Shown here: one piece after another, positions 9,270 to 18,097 of the stretch
Position numbering within the stretch: the first letter of the stretch is position 1
Layout of the letters: the number at the start of each line of letters is the position of its first letter
The notes under the pieces: model-generated
What the model was told of the DNA's origin: nothing
The model's input: the letters and a program-made list of their open reading frames with translations, nothing else
Databases searched by the model: none
Program-made: the position numbers and the translations under genes
Origin: Bacteroidota bacterium
GTDB taxonomy: Bacteria > Bacteroidota > Bacteroidia > Chitinophagales > Saprospiraceae
Assembly (NCBI GenBank): GCA_963169325.1
Contig: CAUJEY010000153.1
Coordinates: 1-64,000, forward strand
DNA length: 64,000 bases
Direction of reading: 5' to 3'

Positions 9270-9950
9270 TCAAAGCAATGGTTTGACAACCGTCCAAACC
9301 GTTTCCGCTACGATTTTGTGGCCTTCCACATTGGGGTGGATACCGTCTTCCAGATTCAGTTCGGGCTCGCCGCCTACATTTTCCAGTAAAAAAGGAATCA
9401 ACGCGACCTGGTTTTTTTTCGCCAGTTCCGGGTACATGTCGCGAAAAGCCCTGGTGTAGGCTGGACCCAAATTGGGTGGCGCCAGCATGCCGGCAATCAC
9501 GATCTTGCAATCGGGGTACTTTGCTTTTACGCGATCTATAATAGCCTGGAGGTTTTTTTTCGATTCTGCCACGGGCAATCCGCGGAGTGCGTCGTTGCCA
9601 CCGAGTTCAAGCACGAATACATCCACCGGCTGGGTGAGGATCCATTCAATCCGGTTCTTGCCGCCTTCGGTGGTTTCGCCACTGAGGCCGGCGTTTACGC
9701 AATGGTATGGGAGTCCAAGGCTGTCCATTTTTTGTTGAATCAATGCCGGAAACCCCTGTTCCGGCGATAGTTGATAGGCCGCTGTCAGGCTGTTGCCGAA
9801 AAAGACGATGGTCTTGCGCACAGAAACAGCGGTTTGCCGGGCAGTTGAATCGGAAGTCTGGGCGCCGGAGGCTTGGGTGGAATTGTCTTGCCTGCCGCAG
9901 GAATTTCCCCCAAGACCAAGTATCAGGAGCAGAAATAATGTTTGTTTCAT
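9270..9950 (-). CDS. GDSL/SGNH-family esterase lipoprotein (arylesterase / TesA-like), 226 aa
   Basis: Predicted exported serine esterase or lysophospholipase of the TesA/ArE type. The signal peptide ends in a lipobox (LGGNSC, Cys near residue 18), so it is probably a lipoprotein. SGNH blocks: I FFGNSLTAAYQL (nucleophile Ser in GNSLT), II around NAGLSGETT (Gly), III ELGGNDALRG (Asn), V DGIHPNVEGH (catalytic Asp and His). The length is normal for the family plus a linker. The natural substrate cannot be told from sequence. Confidence 0.88.
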   Translation of the reverse strand: MKQTLFLLLILGLGGNSCGRQDNSTQASGAQTSDSTARQTAVSVRKTIVFFGNSLTAAYQLSPEQGFPALIQQKMDSLGLPYHCVNAGLSGETTEGGKNRIEWILTQPVDVFVLELGGNDALRGLPVAESKKNLQAIIDRVKAKYPDCKIVIAGMLAPPNLGPAYTRAFRDMYPELAKKNQVALIPFLLENVGGEPELNLEDGIHPNVEGHKIVAETVWTVVKPLL

Positions 9951-9978
9951 CGTAAAGATTTGCCTTCAAACAAAAGGA

Positions 9979-9986
9979 CAAACCTA
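9979..9986 (-). promoter_or_regulatory. -7 box for the SGNH esterase gene
   Basis: TAGGTTTG on the minus strand fits TAnnTTTG, giving a leader of about 25 nt to the start at 9950. Confidence 0.4.
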
Positions 9987-9999
9987 AGGGTTCAGACCA

Positions 10000-10048
10000 A
10001 CAAGAAAAAGCAAAGGAGAATGGGTATTTGCCCTTTGCTTTTTCTTGT
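10000..10048 (-). terminator. Terminator hairpin of the lipoprotein gene at 10059-10736
   Basis: A perfect 17-bp stem, ACAAGAAAAAGCAAAGG (10000-10016) with its complement (10032-10048), and a 15-nt loop. Both arms carry A/T tracts, so it could work in either direction. It sits directly between the lipoprotein stop and the esterase promoter. Confidence 0.75.
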
Positions 10049-10058
10049 GACTTGCGCC

Positions 10059-10736
10059 TTATTTTTTCTCCGGCCCACCAGCCAATAAATCACTATTCAG
10101 TTTGGCTATGTCCGGCTCCATTTTTGCCCGGATGCCGCGCATGGCTTCCTGCAAAGCCAGCAAGTTGGCTTTTCGGTAAGCGGCATTGCCGCCGTACCCG
10201 TAATACAAGGCTACTGTTGCCTTGCCGCTGCCCGGAGCCCGGTATTGAGCGATCACTTGCTGATTGGCGTCCAGAATTTCCAGTTGCAGCTCCAGGTCGG
10301 CCCGGTACTTCGTATAGGGCATGCCGGCCAGATTGGCAATGTTGAGCGTCATAACAGAGGGGAAAATCCATCCCCATCCCGGCATGGAACTGTTGTAATA
10401 CAGTAATTTGAAACGCGCCTGACCGTGTTTTTCTCCGGTAGCGCGGGTCATGTTTTCAGAAAGTTCATTACCCAGCAGGGCAAAAACATCCTGCATAGAA
10501 GCGCCAATACGGGTATACACTTCATAAGGCGAAGGAATCCAGGGGTAACCGGAGGTTACAGCATCTTCCATCACTTCGCCGGCAAAACGGGCCGCAAAAC
10601 TTTCGGCATGTACCTTCATGTGCAGCGCCGGCATAGGTTCTTTTAACGCGGACTCCTGGTGATAATCCTGAAGTTTCAGCGTACGGCAGTGTGCAAACAG
10701 GAGCAAACTTGACAAGGCAAACAGATACTTTTTCAT
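10059..10736 (-). CDS. Hypothetical lipoprotein, 225 aa
   Basis: Family not recognised. The N-terminus MKKYLFALSSLLLFAHC is a lipoprotein signal with Cys at about residue 17. The mature part contains a hydrophobic, glycine-rich middle (SMPGWGWIFPSVMTLNIANLAG) and a sequence reading as beta strands (YRADLELQLEILDANQQVIAQY), then KATVALYYGYGGNAAYRKANLLALQEAM. This layout resembles envelope lipoproteins that assemble into complexes, but that is only an impression. Monocistronic, with its own terminator. Confidence 0.7.
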   Translation of the reverse strand: MKKYLFALSSLLLFAHCRTLKLQDYHQESALKEPMPALHMKVHAESFAARFAGEVMEDAVTSGYPWIPSPYEVYTRIGASMQDVFALLGNELSENMTRATGEKHGQARFKLLYYNSSMPGWGWIFPSVMTLNIANLAGMPYTKYRADLELQLEILDANQQVIAQYRAPGSGKATVALYYGYGGNAAYRKANLLALQEAMRGIRAKMEPDIAKLNSDLLAGGPEKK

Positions 10737-11011
10737 GGCGTGGTATTTTTATGGTTAAAAATTAGCCTTGCTGCAAGGTTCGCTTACACTATTCAACGTT
10801 GCAATAGGTGAATTGGACTGGTCACGGGTTTAACTATTTTATTTTGATACGTTAATCCATTTAACATACAAATCATTCGTTTTTAAGCACTTAAAAAAAG
10901 GTTAAGTAGCATTTCATACAAACCTTAAATAACTTTAACTGCGGTGAAGTCTTAGTACTACCGTATTTGCACAAAGCTTTGCACTTTTGTCAAAAAGCCA
11001 TTGTTATTACC

Positions 11012-12097
11012 ATGAGCCGTCGTCTCCATTCAATACCAGAATATATAGCCGGCATCCGCGCCGGCAACCGCGTAGTGCTCGGCCAGGCCATTACGCTGGT
11101 GGAAAGTGCCCGCCCGGAACACCAGGCCCTGGCACAGGAGATTATCGGCCAGTTGTTGGTAGCCGGCTCTTCCGCTTCACGCTCCGTAAACCGTCCTGAC
11201 GATTCGGTTGTACCCCAAAACCTCACCCCGAAATCCGTACCGGGTACTCAGGATAATCCACAAACTACTCGTATTGCCATCACCGGTGCACCGGGTGTGG
11301 GCAAAAGCACCTTCATCGAAGCCCTGGGCATGTACCTGGTAGAACAAGGCGAAAAAGTGGCGGTGCTGGCCATTGATCCCACGAGTTCGATCAGCAAGGG
11401 CAGCATTTTGGGCGACAAAACGCGTATGGAACGTCTGTCGGCATCCGACCTGGCTTTTATACGCCCTTCCCCTTCGGGCGAATCGCTGGGCGGTGTGGCA
11501 CGTAAAACCCGCGAAACAATTCTGCTCGTGGAAGCTGCCGGATACGATACTGTGCTCATCGAAACCGTTGGCGTTGGGCAGTCGGAGATCGCCGTACACA
11601 GCATGACCGATGTATTTCTGCTGTTGCTGCTGCCCGGCGCAGGCGATGAGTTGCAGGGCATCAAACGGGGTATAGTCGAAATGGCCGATATTCTGGCAGT
11701 CAATAAATCCGACGGCGACCGAGTCAAATCGGCCAACCAGGCCCGTGCATATTACCTGAATGCCACCCATCTGTTGCCCCCCAAAGACAGTGGCTGGACG
11801 CCGCGCGTACTGGCCTGTAGCAGCCAGGAAAACGTCGGGATTTCGGAATTATGGAATACCGTAAAAGAATATAAAAATTTGACGCTGGCCAATGGTTTTT
11901 TTATGGAAAACCGCCGGCGCCAGGCGCATTACTGGCTACAGGAAGCATTAGATGCCGGGTTGAAATCGGCGTTTTTTGGCGACCCTGCCGTGCAAGCGCG
12001 TCTGGCGGAGCTGGAACCGGAAGTGCTGGCCGGGCGAATGTCGCCGTTTGCAGCGGCGGCAAAGGTGTTGGGAGCGTTCGAGCGACGCGAAGCCTGA
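11012..12097 (+). CDS. meaB: Methylmalonyl-CoA mutase-associated GTPase MeaB, 361 aa
   Basis: G-protein chaperone that loads and protects the adenosylcobalamin cofactor of methylmalonyl-CoA mutase. Walker A TGAPGVGKSTFIEALG; switch region DPTSSISKGSILGDKTRM; RPSPSGESLGGVARKTRE; ETVGVGQSE (G3); NKSDGDR (G4-like). The open frame extends to a TTG at 10967, but ATG 11012 (MSRRLHSIPEY) matches the usual family start. About 35 residues after position 45 (SSASRSVNRPDDSV...TPKSVPG) look like an unstructured insertion before the G domain. The mutase subunits are not in the window. Confidence 0.93.
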   Translation: MSRRLHSIPEYIAGIRAGNRVVLGQAITLVESARPEHQALAQEIIGQLLVAGSSASRSVNRPDDSVVPQNLTPKSVPGTQDNPQTTRIAITGAPGVGKSTFIEALGMYLVEQGEKVAVLAIDPTSSISKGSILGDKTRMERLSASDLAFIRPSPSGESLGGVARKTRETILLVEAAGYDTVLIETVGVGQSEIAVHSMTDVFLLLLLPGAGDELQGIKRGIVEMADILAVNKSDGDRVKSANQARAYYLNATHLLPPKDSGWTPRVLACSSQENVGISELWNTVKEYKNLTLANGFFMENRRRQAHYWLQEALDAGLKSAFFGDPAVQARLAELEPEVLAGRMSPFAAAAKVLGAFERREA

Positions 12098-12113
12098 TTC
12101 ATGTTATAAAAAT

Positions 12114-12146
12114 AAAAAAGCCGGCTTCGTCGGAAGCGGGCTTTTA
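12114..12146 (+). terminator. Terminator between meaB and kdsD (convergent)
   Basis: AAAAGCCGGCTTC paired with GAAGCGGGCTTTT around a 5-nt loop, one mismatch, flanked by A- and T-runs so that it can act for both genes. Confidence 0.7.
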
Positions 12147-12181
12147 GCAGGAGGCGGCCAGCCCAACCCCTAAACCTCCTT

Positions 12182-13159
12182 TCAAACCAACCCTTCCCGC
12201 ACCAAGTCATGCAAATGGATAATGCCGAGGAATTGCCCGTTGTCGAGCACCAGCAACTGGGTAATGGAATGTTTTCGCATAAGGGTCAGGGCGTCGATAG
12301 CCAGGGCATCTGGCCCGATGGTTTTGGGCGCGGGGGTCATAATTTGTTGCGCGGTGATGCCGGTAAAATCGGCGGTTCTTTGCAGCATGCGGCGAAGGTC
12401 GCCGTCGGTAACCACGCCGAGCAGGGCGCCGGAATGGTCGAGCACCGCAGTAGCGCCGAGTCTTTTGGACGATATTTCGAGGATAACCTCCTGTAAGGTG
12501 GCATCCGGGGGGACAACCGGCCGGTCGTGGAGGGTGTACAATTCACGGACGCGCAGGTAGAGTTGTTTGCCCAGGGCGCCGCCGGGGTGGAATTTGGCGA
12601 AGTCGTCGGGTGAAAAGCCGCGCAGGGCCAGCAGCGCCACGGCTATGGCGTCGCCCAGGGCCATTTGTGCGGTAGTGCTGACGGTAGGGGCCAGGTTGTT
12701 GGGGTCGGCTTCTTGTTCCACGGGCGTCCATAGTACGAAATCGGCTTGCCGGGCCAGTGTACTTTTCAGGTTGGCGGTTATGGCGATCAGGCAGTTGCCA
12801 AAGTTTTTGACCAGCGGGACCAGCACTTTAATCTCGGCAGATTCACCGCTTTTCGACAGGCACAATACCACATCGCCGGGTTGAATCATACCGAGGTCGC
12901 CGTGTATGGCGTCGGCGGCGTGCAGAAACAGCGCCGGTTGTCCGGTGGAATTGAGCGTGGCCACGATCTTCTGGGCCACGATAGCGCTTTTACCGATACC
13001 GGTGATCACCACCCGTCCGGTGCAGCGATGAATGGTTTCCACGCAAGCCTGGAAATCGGTGGTATCGTCGAGGCTGTCGGCCAGCGCGAGCAGGGCTTCG
13101 GCTTCGAGGCGGATGGTGCGTTGGGCAGCGGCGAGGATGTCGGGTTGGGTATGTTTCAC
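12182..13159 (-). CDS. kdsD: KpsF/GutQ-type arabinose-5-phosphate isomerase, 325 aa
   Basis: Interconverts ribulose-5-phosphate and arabinose-5-phosphate, the entry to Kdo for LPS. The N-terminal SIS domain (about residues 35-170) contains VVITGIGKSAIVAQKIVATLNSTG and the HGDLGMI and SKSGESAEI motifs; a pair of CBS domains fills residues about 205-325. The start is GTG at 13159, 17 nt below the predicted transcription start from the -7 box at 13180. Convergent with meaB. The other Kdo genes are not in the window. Confidence 0.92.
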   Translation of the reverse strand: MKHTQPDILAAAQRTIRLEAEALLALADSLDDTTDFQACVETIHRCTGRVVITGIGKSAIVAQKIVATLNSTGQPALFLHAADAIHGDLGMIQPGDVVLCLSKSGESAEIKVLVPLVKNFGNCLIAITANLKSTLARQADFVLWTPVEQEADPNNLAPTVSTTAQMALGDAIAVALLALRGFSPDDFAKFHPGGALGKQLYLRVRELYTLHDRPVVPPDATLQEVILEISSKRLGATAVLDHSGALLGVVTDGDLRRMLQRTADFTGITAQQIMTPAPKTIGPDALAIDALTLMRKHSITQLLVLDNGQFLGIIHLHDLVREGLV

Positions 13160-13179
13160 GCGTAGAGAAAAATTGAAGG

Positions 13180-13187
13180 CAAAGGTA
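13180..13187 (-). promoter_or_regulatory. -7 box for kdsD
   Basis: TACCTTTG on the minus strand, an exact TAnnTTTG match; it supports the GTG start at 13159. Confidence 0.5.
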
Positions 13188-13308
13188 GGCGACCTGTGAA
13201 AGGCGGGCTAATAATTATTTGGAAAGGAATAGCTTTGTAAAAATTATCAGGCGAACAGACGAGTGGATTTCTGGAAAGACAAACAATGGTATCGCTGGAG
13301 GTTGAAGA

Positions 13309-13350
13309 TCACCAAAAAAAAACCGGGGATGCCAATGAAAGCATCCCCGG
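13309..13350 (-). terminator. Terminator of the small FN3-like gene
   Basis: A perfect 10-bp stem CCGGGGATGC / GCATCCCCGG (13323-13332 with 13341-13350). On the minus strand it is followed by a run of nine T. Confidence 0.8.
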
Positions 13351-13398
13351 ACGAAAACAAACAGTGGGCAACATTTGGTTTTGCGTTATTCCGGCCTA

Positions 13399-13776
13399 CT
13401 AATTACTTGATGTTACAGCTTGTCTGGAATTTAAGGTCGTCCATCCGCTCCAGGCGCTTTGCCGCCCCCCGGATATAGAGGCCAAGCGATATTCATATAT
13501 TGCGGAGGGCTCCGCTACCCGGAAGTAAAAACTGGCCCACACAGTTTTGTCCTCCAACACCAGGGTTGTCGTAGCGCCCGATTTTCGGATTTGAATTTTA
13601 TACATTTCGGCGCTTGCAACGGCATCCCATCCTATTTCCGCATAATCTTCGGAAACCATGGAAGACCGGGCGTTGGACGGCGACTCTAAAATGGCGCCGG
13701 ACTGCATGTGGGCTTCGGCGAAATCGTTGCTGGAAGCAATGGAGGCAAGTGCAAAAAACAAGGACATGATGTTCAT
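13399..13776 (-). CDS. Small secreted FN3-like protein, 125 aa
   Basis: A short hydrophobic N-terminus (MNIMSLFFALASIASS) suggests export. Residues about 30-115 read as one fibronectin-type-III-like sandwich: EIGWDAVASAEMYKIQIRK, then YEYRLASISGGRQSAWSGW, with the conserved Trp, Tyr and Leu spacing. No enzyme motif and no T9SS tail. It stands alone and has its own terminator. The function is unknown; it could be a small adhesin or binding module. Confidence 0.65.
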   Translation of the reverse strand: MNIMSLFFALASIASSNDFAEAHMQSGAILESPSNARSSMVSEDYAEIGWDAVASAEMYKIQIRKSGATTTLVLEDKTVWASFYFRVAEPSAIYEYRLASISGGRQSAWSGWTTLNSRQAVTSSN

Positions 13777-14055
13777 CTCAGGATGTTTTTAATACGTTTG
13801 ATCAGGTAATGCAGTTGGATTGGTGTCGGGCTGTTTGGCTATTTATCCACTTGCACTGAAAAGGTTATCACCCCGAATAATTTTTCTTGTTTAATTTTCC
13901 CAAATCTTCTCCGTTTACACTGCCTTTATCCCCACGAGGTAATGAAGAACATCTTTTTTGGCCAATTTAAATTCTGATATTGGCAGCAATTCTATTTGTT
14001 ACCCAAATTATTGCCGGAATATTCAAAAATCCTTAACAAATTTTTTCGGCGAAAA

Positions 14056-14091
14056 TTTGCACAAAGAATCCTTTTTATTTTACTATCTTTG
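14056..14091 (+). promoter_or_regulatory. Promoter-like TTTG ... TATCTTTG upstream of recQ
   Basis: TTTG at 14056-14059 and an exact -7 box TATCTTTG at 14084-14091, 24 nt apart, slightly longer than the usual spacing. The predicted RNA would begin at about 14095, at the base of the next hairpin. Confidence 0.4.
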
Positions 14092-14103
14092 GCGGCTTTT
14101 TGA

Positions 14104-14133
14104 AAAAAGCCTCGCTTTTTGGCGGGGCTTTTG
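14104..14133 (+). terminator. Hairpin with U-run in the recQ leader
   Basis: AAAAGCCTCGC pairs with GCGGGGCTTTT (one G-T pair) around a short T-rich loop, ending in TTTT. It lies 10-40 nt after the predicted transcription start and about 210 nt before the recQ ATG. It could be an attenuator, the terminator of a very short RNA, or a bidirectional terminator. Confidence 0.5.
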
Positions 14134-14340
14134 TGCTAAAATGCCCGTGGATCGTCAAGATGCCCATGAGAAAGTCTGCCCACCCCGGGCCAAATGTCTG
14201 CAAGCTGCCCTGTGAATACCTTTAATGATCATTCCGTTAATATTCCGGGATTTAACTGTGCCGTTGCAGAAGAAATGCGTATTTTCAACGGTATAAATTC
14301 AAAATAGCCTGCACGCAATTTTAAAAATAGTAATCGAACA

Positions 14341-16551
14341 ATGACTGCGATTTCAGCTGAACGCGACACCCTACAAGAAAGCTTACAACGTTACTTCGGA
14401 TTCGACAAATTCAAGGCCGAACAACAGACGATAATTCAAAGCCTGCTCGACGGCAACGACACCTTTGTAATTATGCCCACCGGCGGCGGCAAAAGCCTTT
14501 GCTACCAGTTACCGGCGCTTATGCTGCCCGGCACAGCCATCGTCATCAGCCCGCTCATCGCCCTGATGAAAAATCAGGTAGACAGCATCCGGGGTTATTC
14601 CGATGCCGATGAAGTGGCCCACTTCCTCAACTCTTCGCTCACCAAGGCACAAATGAAAAAGGTGAAGCAGGATATCACAGATGGCAAAACCAAGCTGCTG
14701 TACGTTGCCCCCGAAACCCTGACCAAAGAGGAAAACATCGAGTATTTTCAAAATACCAATATTTCTTTTGTGGCAGTGGATGAAGCCCACTGTATCTCCG
14801 AATGGGGCCACGACTTCCGCCCGGAATACCGGCGTATCCGGGTGATGCTGGATGCTGTCGCTCGGAATGTGCCTATCATGGCCCTCACGGCCACGGCAAC
14901 ACCCAAGGTGCAACAGGATATCCTGAAAAACCTCGAAATGGGTCATGAACGTACGTTCATTTCCTCCTTCAACCGGGATAACCTGTTCTACGAGATACGG
15001 CCGAAAATCAAGAAGGACCAGACCATTAAACAGATCATCCAGGTCATCAAGGAGGAATTCCGCAATGAGTCCGGCATCATTTACGTGCAAAACCGCAAAA
15101 CGGCTGAAGACCTGGCCGAAATGCTTTCGGTAAACGATATCAAGGCCGCACCTTACCACGCTGGCCTCGACCCCAAAACCCGCTCCAAAACGCAGGATGA
15201 CTTCCTGATGGAAAACATCGACGTCATCTGCGCCACCATCGCTTTCGGTATGGGTATCGACAAACCCGACGTGCGTTTCGTGATCCACTACGATATGCCG
15301 AAAAGTATTGAAAACTATTACCAGGAAACCGGCCGGGCCGGACGCGATGGTCTGGCAGGCAAGTGTATTGCCTTCTACAATTACAACGATATCCTGCGCC
15401 TGGAAAAATTCCTGCGCGACAAGCCCGTGGCTGAACGCGAAATGGGCGCCCAGTTGATGCAAGAAGTAGTCGCCTACGCCGAAACGGGCTCCTGCCGCCG
15501 GCGCTTTTTGTTGCACTACTTCGGCGAAGAATTCGAAGAAGAGAACTGCGGGAAAATGTGCGACAACTGCCGAAACCCGAAAGAAAAGGTGGATGTACAG
15601 GAAGAGATGGTGCAGGTGGTGGAAAGTGTGCTTGATCTGAACGAAAATTACCTGATGAAAACCATTGTGGACTTCATCATGGGCCGCGAAACCAAAGAAA
15701 TGAAGGATTTCGGGTTCACTCAATTGGATAACTACGGTGTGGGAGAAGGCCGGGATGAAAACTTCTGGAACTCCGTCATCCGTCACGCCATGATCAATAA
15801 CCTGATCTACAAGGAAATTGAAGAATTCGGGTTGCTCAAGGTGTCGGATGAAGGACGTAAATACATTAAAGAGCCTTATGCCGTTCAAATCACCGTCAAC
15901 CATAACTACGACGACAACGATTACGAACTCGACGACGAAAAAGGCGGCACTGCGGTATTGGACGAGGCGTTGATGAATATGCTCAAAGAGGTGCGCAAGA
16001 GCGTTGCTAAAAAATTCAACCTCCCGCCCTACGTTATTTTCCAGGATCCTTCGCTCGAAGATATGGCCACGCAGTACCCAATGTCGATGGAAGACATGGC
16101 CAAAATCCAGGGCGTTTCGATCGGCAAAGCACAACGTTACGCGCAGCCCTTCCTCGACCTCATCCGGAAATATACCGAGGAAAACGAGATCGAACGGCCG
16201 ATGGACATTACCATCAAAACCGTCGCCAACAAGTCGAAAACAAAGGTTAGCATCATTCAGGCCATCGACCGGAAAATACCGCTGGAAGATATCGCCAAAT
16301 CCAATGATATGACCTGGGGCGAACTGATGGACGAATTGTACGGCATCGTCGCCTCCGGAACCAAACTGCGGCTCGACTATTACCTGAACAAAAACGTGGA
16401 CGAATACGTGCGGGAAACGGTGCTCGAATACTTTGCCGAAGCCGAAACCGACGACCTCGACGTTGCACACAAAGAGCTCAAGGAGGAAGAAATTACCTGG
16501 GAAGAAATTCAGGTTATGCGCCTGAAGTTCTTGAGTGATAATGCGAACTAA
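14341..16551 (+). CDS. recQ: ATP-dependent DNA helicase RecQ, 736 aa
   Basis: 3'-5' helicase for recombination and fork repair. SF2 motifs: I TGGGKS (residues 47-52), II DEAHCISEWGHDFRPEYRRI, III ALTATATPKV, VI QETGRAGRDG. The RQC zinc site uses C-rich SCRRRF...ENCGKMCDNC. A HRDC domain covers about residues 540-615. The C-terminus continues with a helical, HTH-like extension (NKSKTKVSIIQAIDRKIPLEDIAK...) of the kind seen on long Bacteroidota RecQ proteins. The ATG at 14341 fits the family start. Confidence 0.95.
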   Translation: MTAISAERDTLQESLQRYFGFDKFKAEQQTIIQSLLDGNDTFVIMPTGGGKSLCYQLPALMLPGTAIVISPLIALMKNQVDSIRGYSDADEVAHFLNSSLTKAQMKKVKQDITDGKTKLLYVAPETLTKEENIEYFQNTNISFVAVDEAHCISEWGHDFRPEYRRIRVMLDAVARNVPIMALTATATPKVQQDILKNLEMGHERTFISSFNRDNLFYEIRPKIKKDQTIKQIIQVIKEEFRNESGIIYVQNRKTAEDLAEMLSVNDIKAAPYHAGLDPKTRSKTQDDFLMENIDVICATIAFGMGIDKPDVRFVIHYDMPKSIENYYQETGRAGRDGLAGKCIAFYNYNDILRLEKFLRDKPVAEREMGAQLMQEVVAYAETGSCRRRFLLHYFGEEFEEENCGKMCDNCRNPKEKVDVQEEMVQVVESVLDLNENYLMKTIVDFIMGRETKEMKDFGFTQLDNYGVGEGRDENFWNSVIRHAMINNLIYKEIEEFGLLKVSDEGRKYIKEPYAVQITVNHNYDDNDYELDDEKGGTAVLDEALMNMLKEVRKSVAKKFNLPPYVIFQDPSLEDMATQYPMSMEDMAKIQGVSIGKAQRYAQPFLDLIRKYTEENEIERPMDITIKTVANKSKTKVSIIQAIDRKIPLEDIAKSNDMTWGELMDELYGIVASGTKLRLDYYLNKNVDEYVRETVLEYFAEAETDDLDVAHKELKEEEITWEEIQVMRLKFLSDNAN

Positions 16552-16570
16552 TATTGCCTTGGATATTTTA

Positions 16571-16645
16571 AACACATTAGGCCACATTAGAAAAAACACA
16601 TTAGGTTACGTCTAATGTTCCTTTTCTAATGTGGCCTAATGTGTT
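16571..16645. repeat. Long inverted repeat between recQ and the HsdR-N gene
   Basis: 24-bp perfect arms (16571-16594 and 16622-16645) around a 27-nt centre. Each arm holds the word ACACATTAG/CCACATTAG twice, and the centre holds further copies. It lies between two convergent stop codons and probably works as a bidirectional terminator. Confidence 0.8.
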
Positions 16646-16676
16646 AAAATTATCTAAAGAAGATCTCTATAACTGG

Positions 16677-17135
16677 TCAAATAACACGATACTCCGGAAA
16701 ATCCCCCAAAAACGAAAAACTCGACTGCTCGAAGTCGAGCGCGCAGCTGAAGGTGGAGAGCCCGTTGGTCACTGCCAGAAATGGCGCCCTTAACTGTAGA
16801 TTGTAACGCGCCACCTGTTCAAACGTAGCCTGGGTTAGCGGTACTTTTGGCGATTTACATTCCACTACCAGCCAGGGCTGCAACTGCGCATCGAAAACGA
16901 CCAGGTCGCAGCGTTTGGGCCGCGTGTTCAGGAGGAGGCCGATTTCAACCCGAATACGGTTAGCGGGATATTTTTTCGTTTCCAGCAAATATTGCAGCAC
17001 CAATTGGCGCAGTAATTCTTCCGGTGTCAGCACGATTTGTTTACGCCGGATCGGGTCAAAAACCCAGGAAGTGTCGCCGCTTTTGGTAATGCGCAGCGCG
17101 GGTTCGAATTGAAGAAAATCGAGTTGGAGGAGCAC
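16677..17135 (-). CDS. HsdR-N-like (type I restriction subunit N-terminal domain) protein, 152 aa
   Basis: A stand-alone protein of the HSDR_N_2 kind, common in Bacteroidota. It carries a PD-(D/E)xK nuclease core: VEIGLLLN, then RCDLVVFD (Asp), then PWLVVECKSPKVPL (the ExK motif), followed by QVARYNLQLRAPFLAVTNG. No helicase or methyltransferase genes are nearby, so it is not a restriction system by itself; repair or housekeeping roles are possible. The longest frame starts at a TTG (17162); the GTG at 17135 (LLQLDF) better matches the usual N-terminus. Divergent from the lipid kinase, 41 bp apart. Confidence 0.8.
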   Translation of the reverse strand: MLLQLDFLQFEPALRITKSGDTSWVFDPIRRKQIVLTPEELLRQLVLQYLLETKKYPANRIRVEIGLLLNTRPKRCDLVVFDAQLQPWLVVECKSPKVPLTQATFEQVARYNLQLRAPFLAVTNGLSTFSCALDFEQSSFSFLGDFPEYRVI

Positions 17136-17176
17136 AAGGCGAAGATGGGGAACAAAACGCAAAAGGCAAAATACAA

Positions 17177-18097
17177 ATGGATCAACCCTTTTGGTACATC
17201 ATTGCCAATCCCGCCGCCGGCAATGGTGCGGTAGGGCGACATTGGCCCGATATCGAGCGGCTGTTGCAGGAGCTCCGATTTTCCTATACCGTCAAATTTA
17301 CCGAACACCGGGGCCATGCCATCCGCCTGGTGGAGGACGCCGTACTAAAAGGCCACCGGCATTTCCTGGCGCTGGGCGGCGATGGCACCAACCACGAAAT
17401 GGCCAATGGCATTCTTAGCCAAACCGTTGTGCCTTCAACGGATATCTATTATGCCCTGCTGCCCATCGGTACCGGCAACGATTGGGCCAGGATGTACGAT
17501 ATTCCCCGGCAACCGCGGCAACGCCTCATTCGGCTGATGGAAGGCAAAACCGTGTTGCAAGATGCCGGTAAGGTGACTTACCAGCGCGATGGCCGGCCCG
17601 AATCGCGCTTTTTTATCAACATTGCCGGCATGGCCTACGACGCCTACATCGCCCGTCAACTCGATAAACACCGGTTTATCAACCGTATGCAATATCTGCT
17701 CATGGTAGGGCAATACCTGTTCCGGTACTGCCTGACACCGGCGCGATTGTATTTCAACGACCAAACGGCGGAGGATTTTTTTTATACAATCAATATCGGC
17801 GTTTGCCGGTATTCGGGCGGCGGCATGCAATTTGTGCCGCAAGCCATACCCGACGATGGCCTGTTTGCCCTCACTTTTGCCCGCAAGCTGCCTAAATGGG
17901 AGGTATTGTGGTCTACGCCCCGGTTCTACAACGGCACGATCCTGAGCCACCCCAAAATAAGCGGATTTCAGACCAGCCACCTGCGCGTGGAGCATATTGG
18001 CGACACGCCCACCTTGCTCGAAGCCGACGGGGAATTTCTGGGAGAAACACCGGCCGAGTTTTTTATGCTGGAAAAGGCGCTGCGCGTCGTTTTGTAA
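17177..18097 (+). CDS. Diacylglycerol/sphingosine-kinase-type lipid kinase, 306 aa
   Basis: Cytosolic lipid kinase of the DagK/YegS/LCB5 family, phosphorylating diacylglycerol or a sphingoid base. N-terminal ANPAAGNG, nucleotide loop GGDGTNHE (about residues 73-80), PIGTGNDWARM (about 96-106), a C-terminal sandwich with NIGVCRYSGGGM and the late DGE motif (LLEADGEFLGETPAEF). The full length fits the family. Sphingolipids are common in Bacteroidota, but the substrate cannot be read from sequence. Confidence 0.88.
   Translation: MDQPFWYIIANPAAGNGAVGRHWPDIERLLQELRFSYTVKFTEHRGHAIRLVEDAVLKGHRHFLALGGDGTNHEMANGILSQTVVPSTDIYYALLPIGTGNDWARMYDIPRQPRQRLIRLMEGKTVLQDAGKVTYQRDGRPESRFFINIAGMAYDAYIARQLDKHRFINRMQYLLMVGQYLFRYCLTPARLYFNDQTAEDFFYTINIGVCRYSGGGMQFVPQAIPDDGLFALTFARKLPKWEVLWSTPRFYNGTILSHPKISGFQTSHLRVEHIGDTPTLLEADGEFLGETPAEFFMLEKALRVVL

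Larger units (their letters stand above)
13777..14340. other. Intergenic region upstream of recQ, 564 bp
   Basis: Contains a promoter-like pair (14056-14091) followed at once by a terminator-like hairpin (14104-14133). An 85-codon ORF at 13958-14215 overlaps both and does not look coding. The remainder holds nothing that I recognise. Confidence 0.5.

Noticed and set aside
13958-14215. 85-codon ORF upstream of recQ
   Set aside because: Spans a promoter-like site and a terminator-like hairpin and has no domain or signal; better explained as non-coding leader DNA.
14509-16599. 696-codon minus-strand ORF antisense to recQ
   Set aside because: Overlaps all RecQ motifs; low-complexity Phe/His/Val-rich product with no signature.
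16677-17135. Part of a type I restriction-modification system
   Set aside because: Only the HsdR N-terminal nuclease-like domain is present; no HsdM, HsdS or motor domain nearby, and such stand-alone proteins are common in Bacteroidota.
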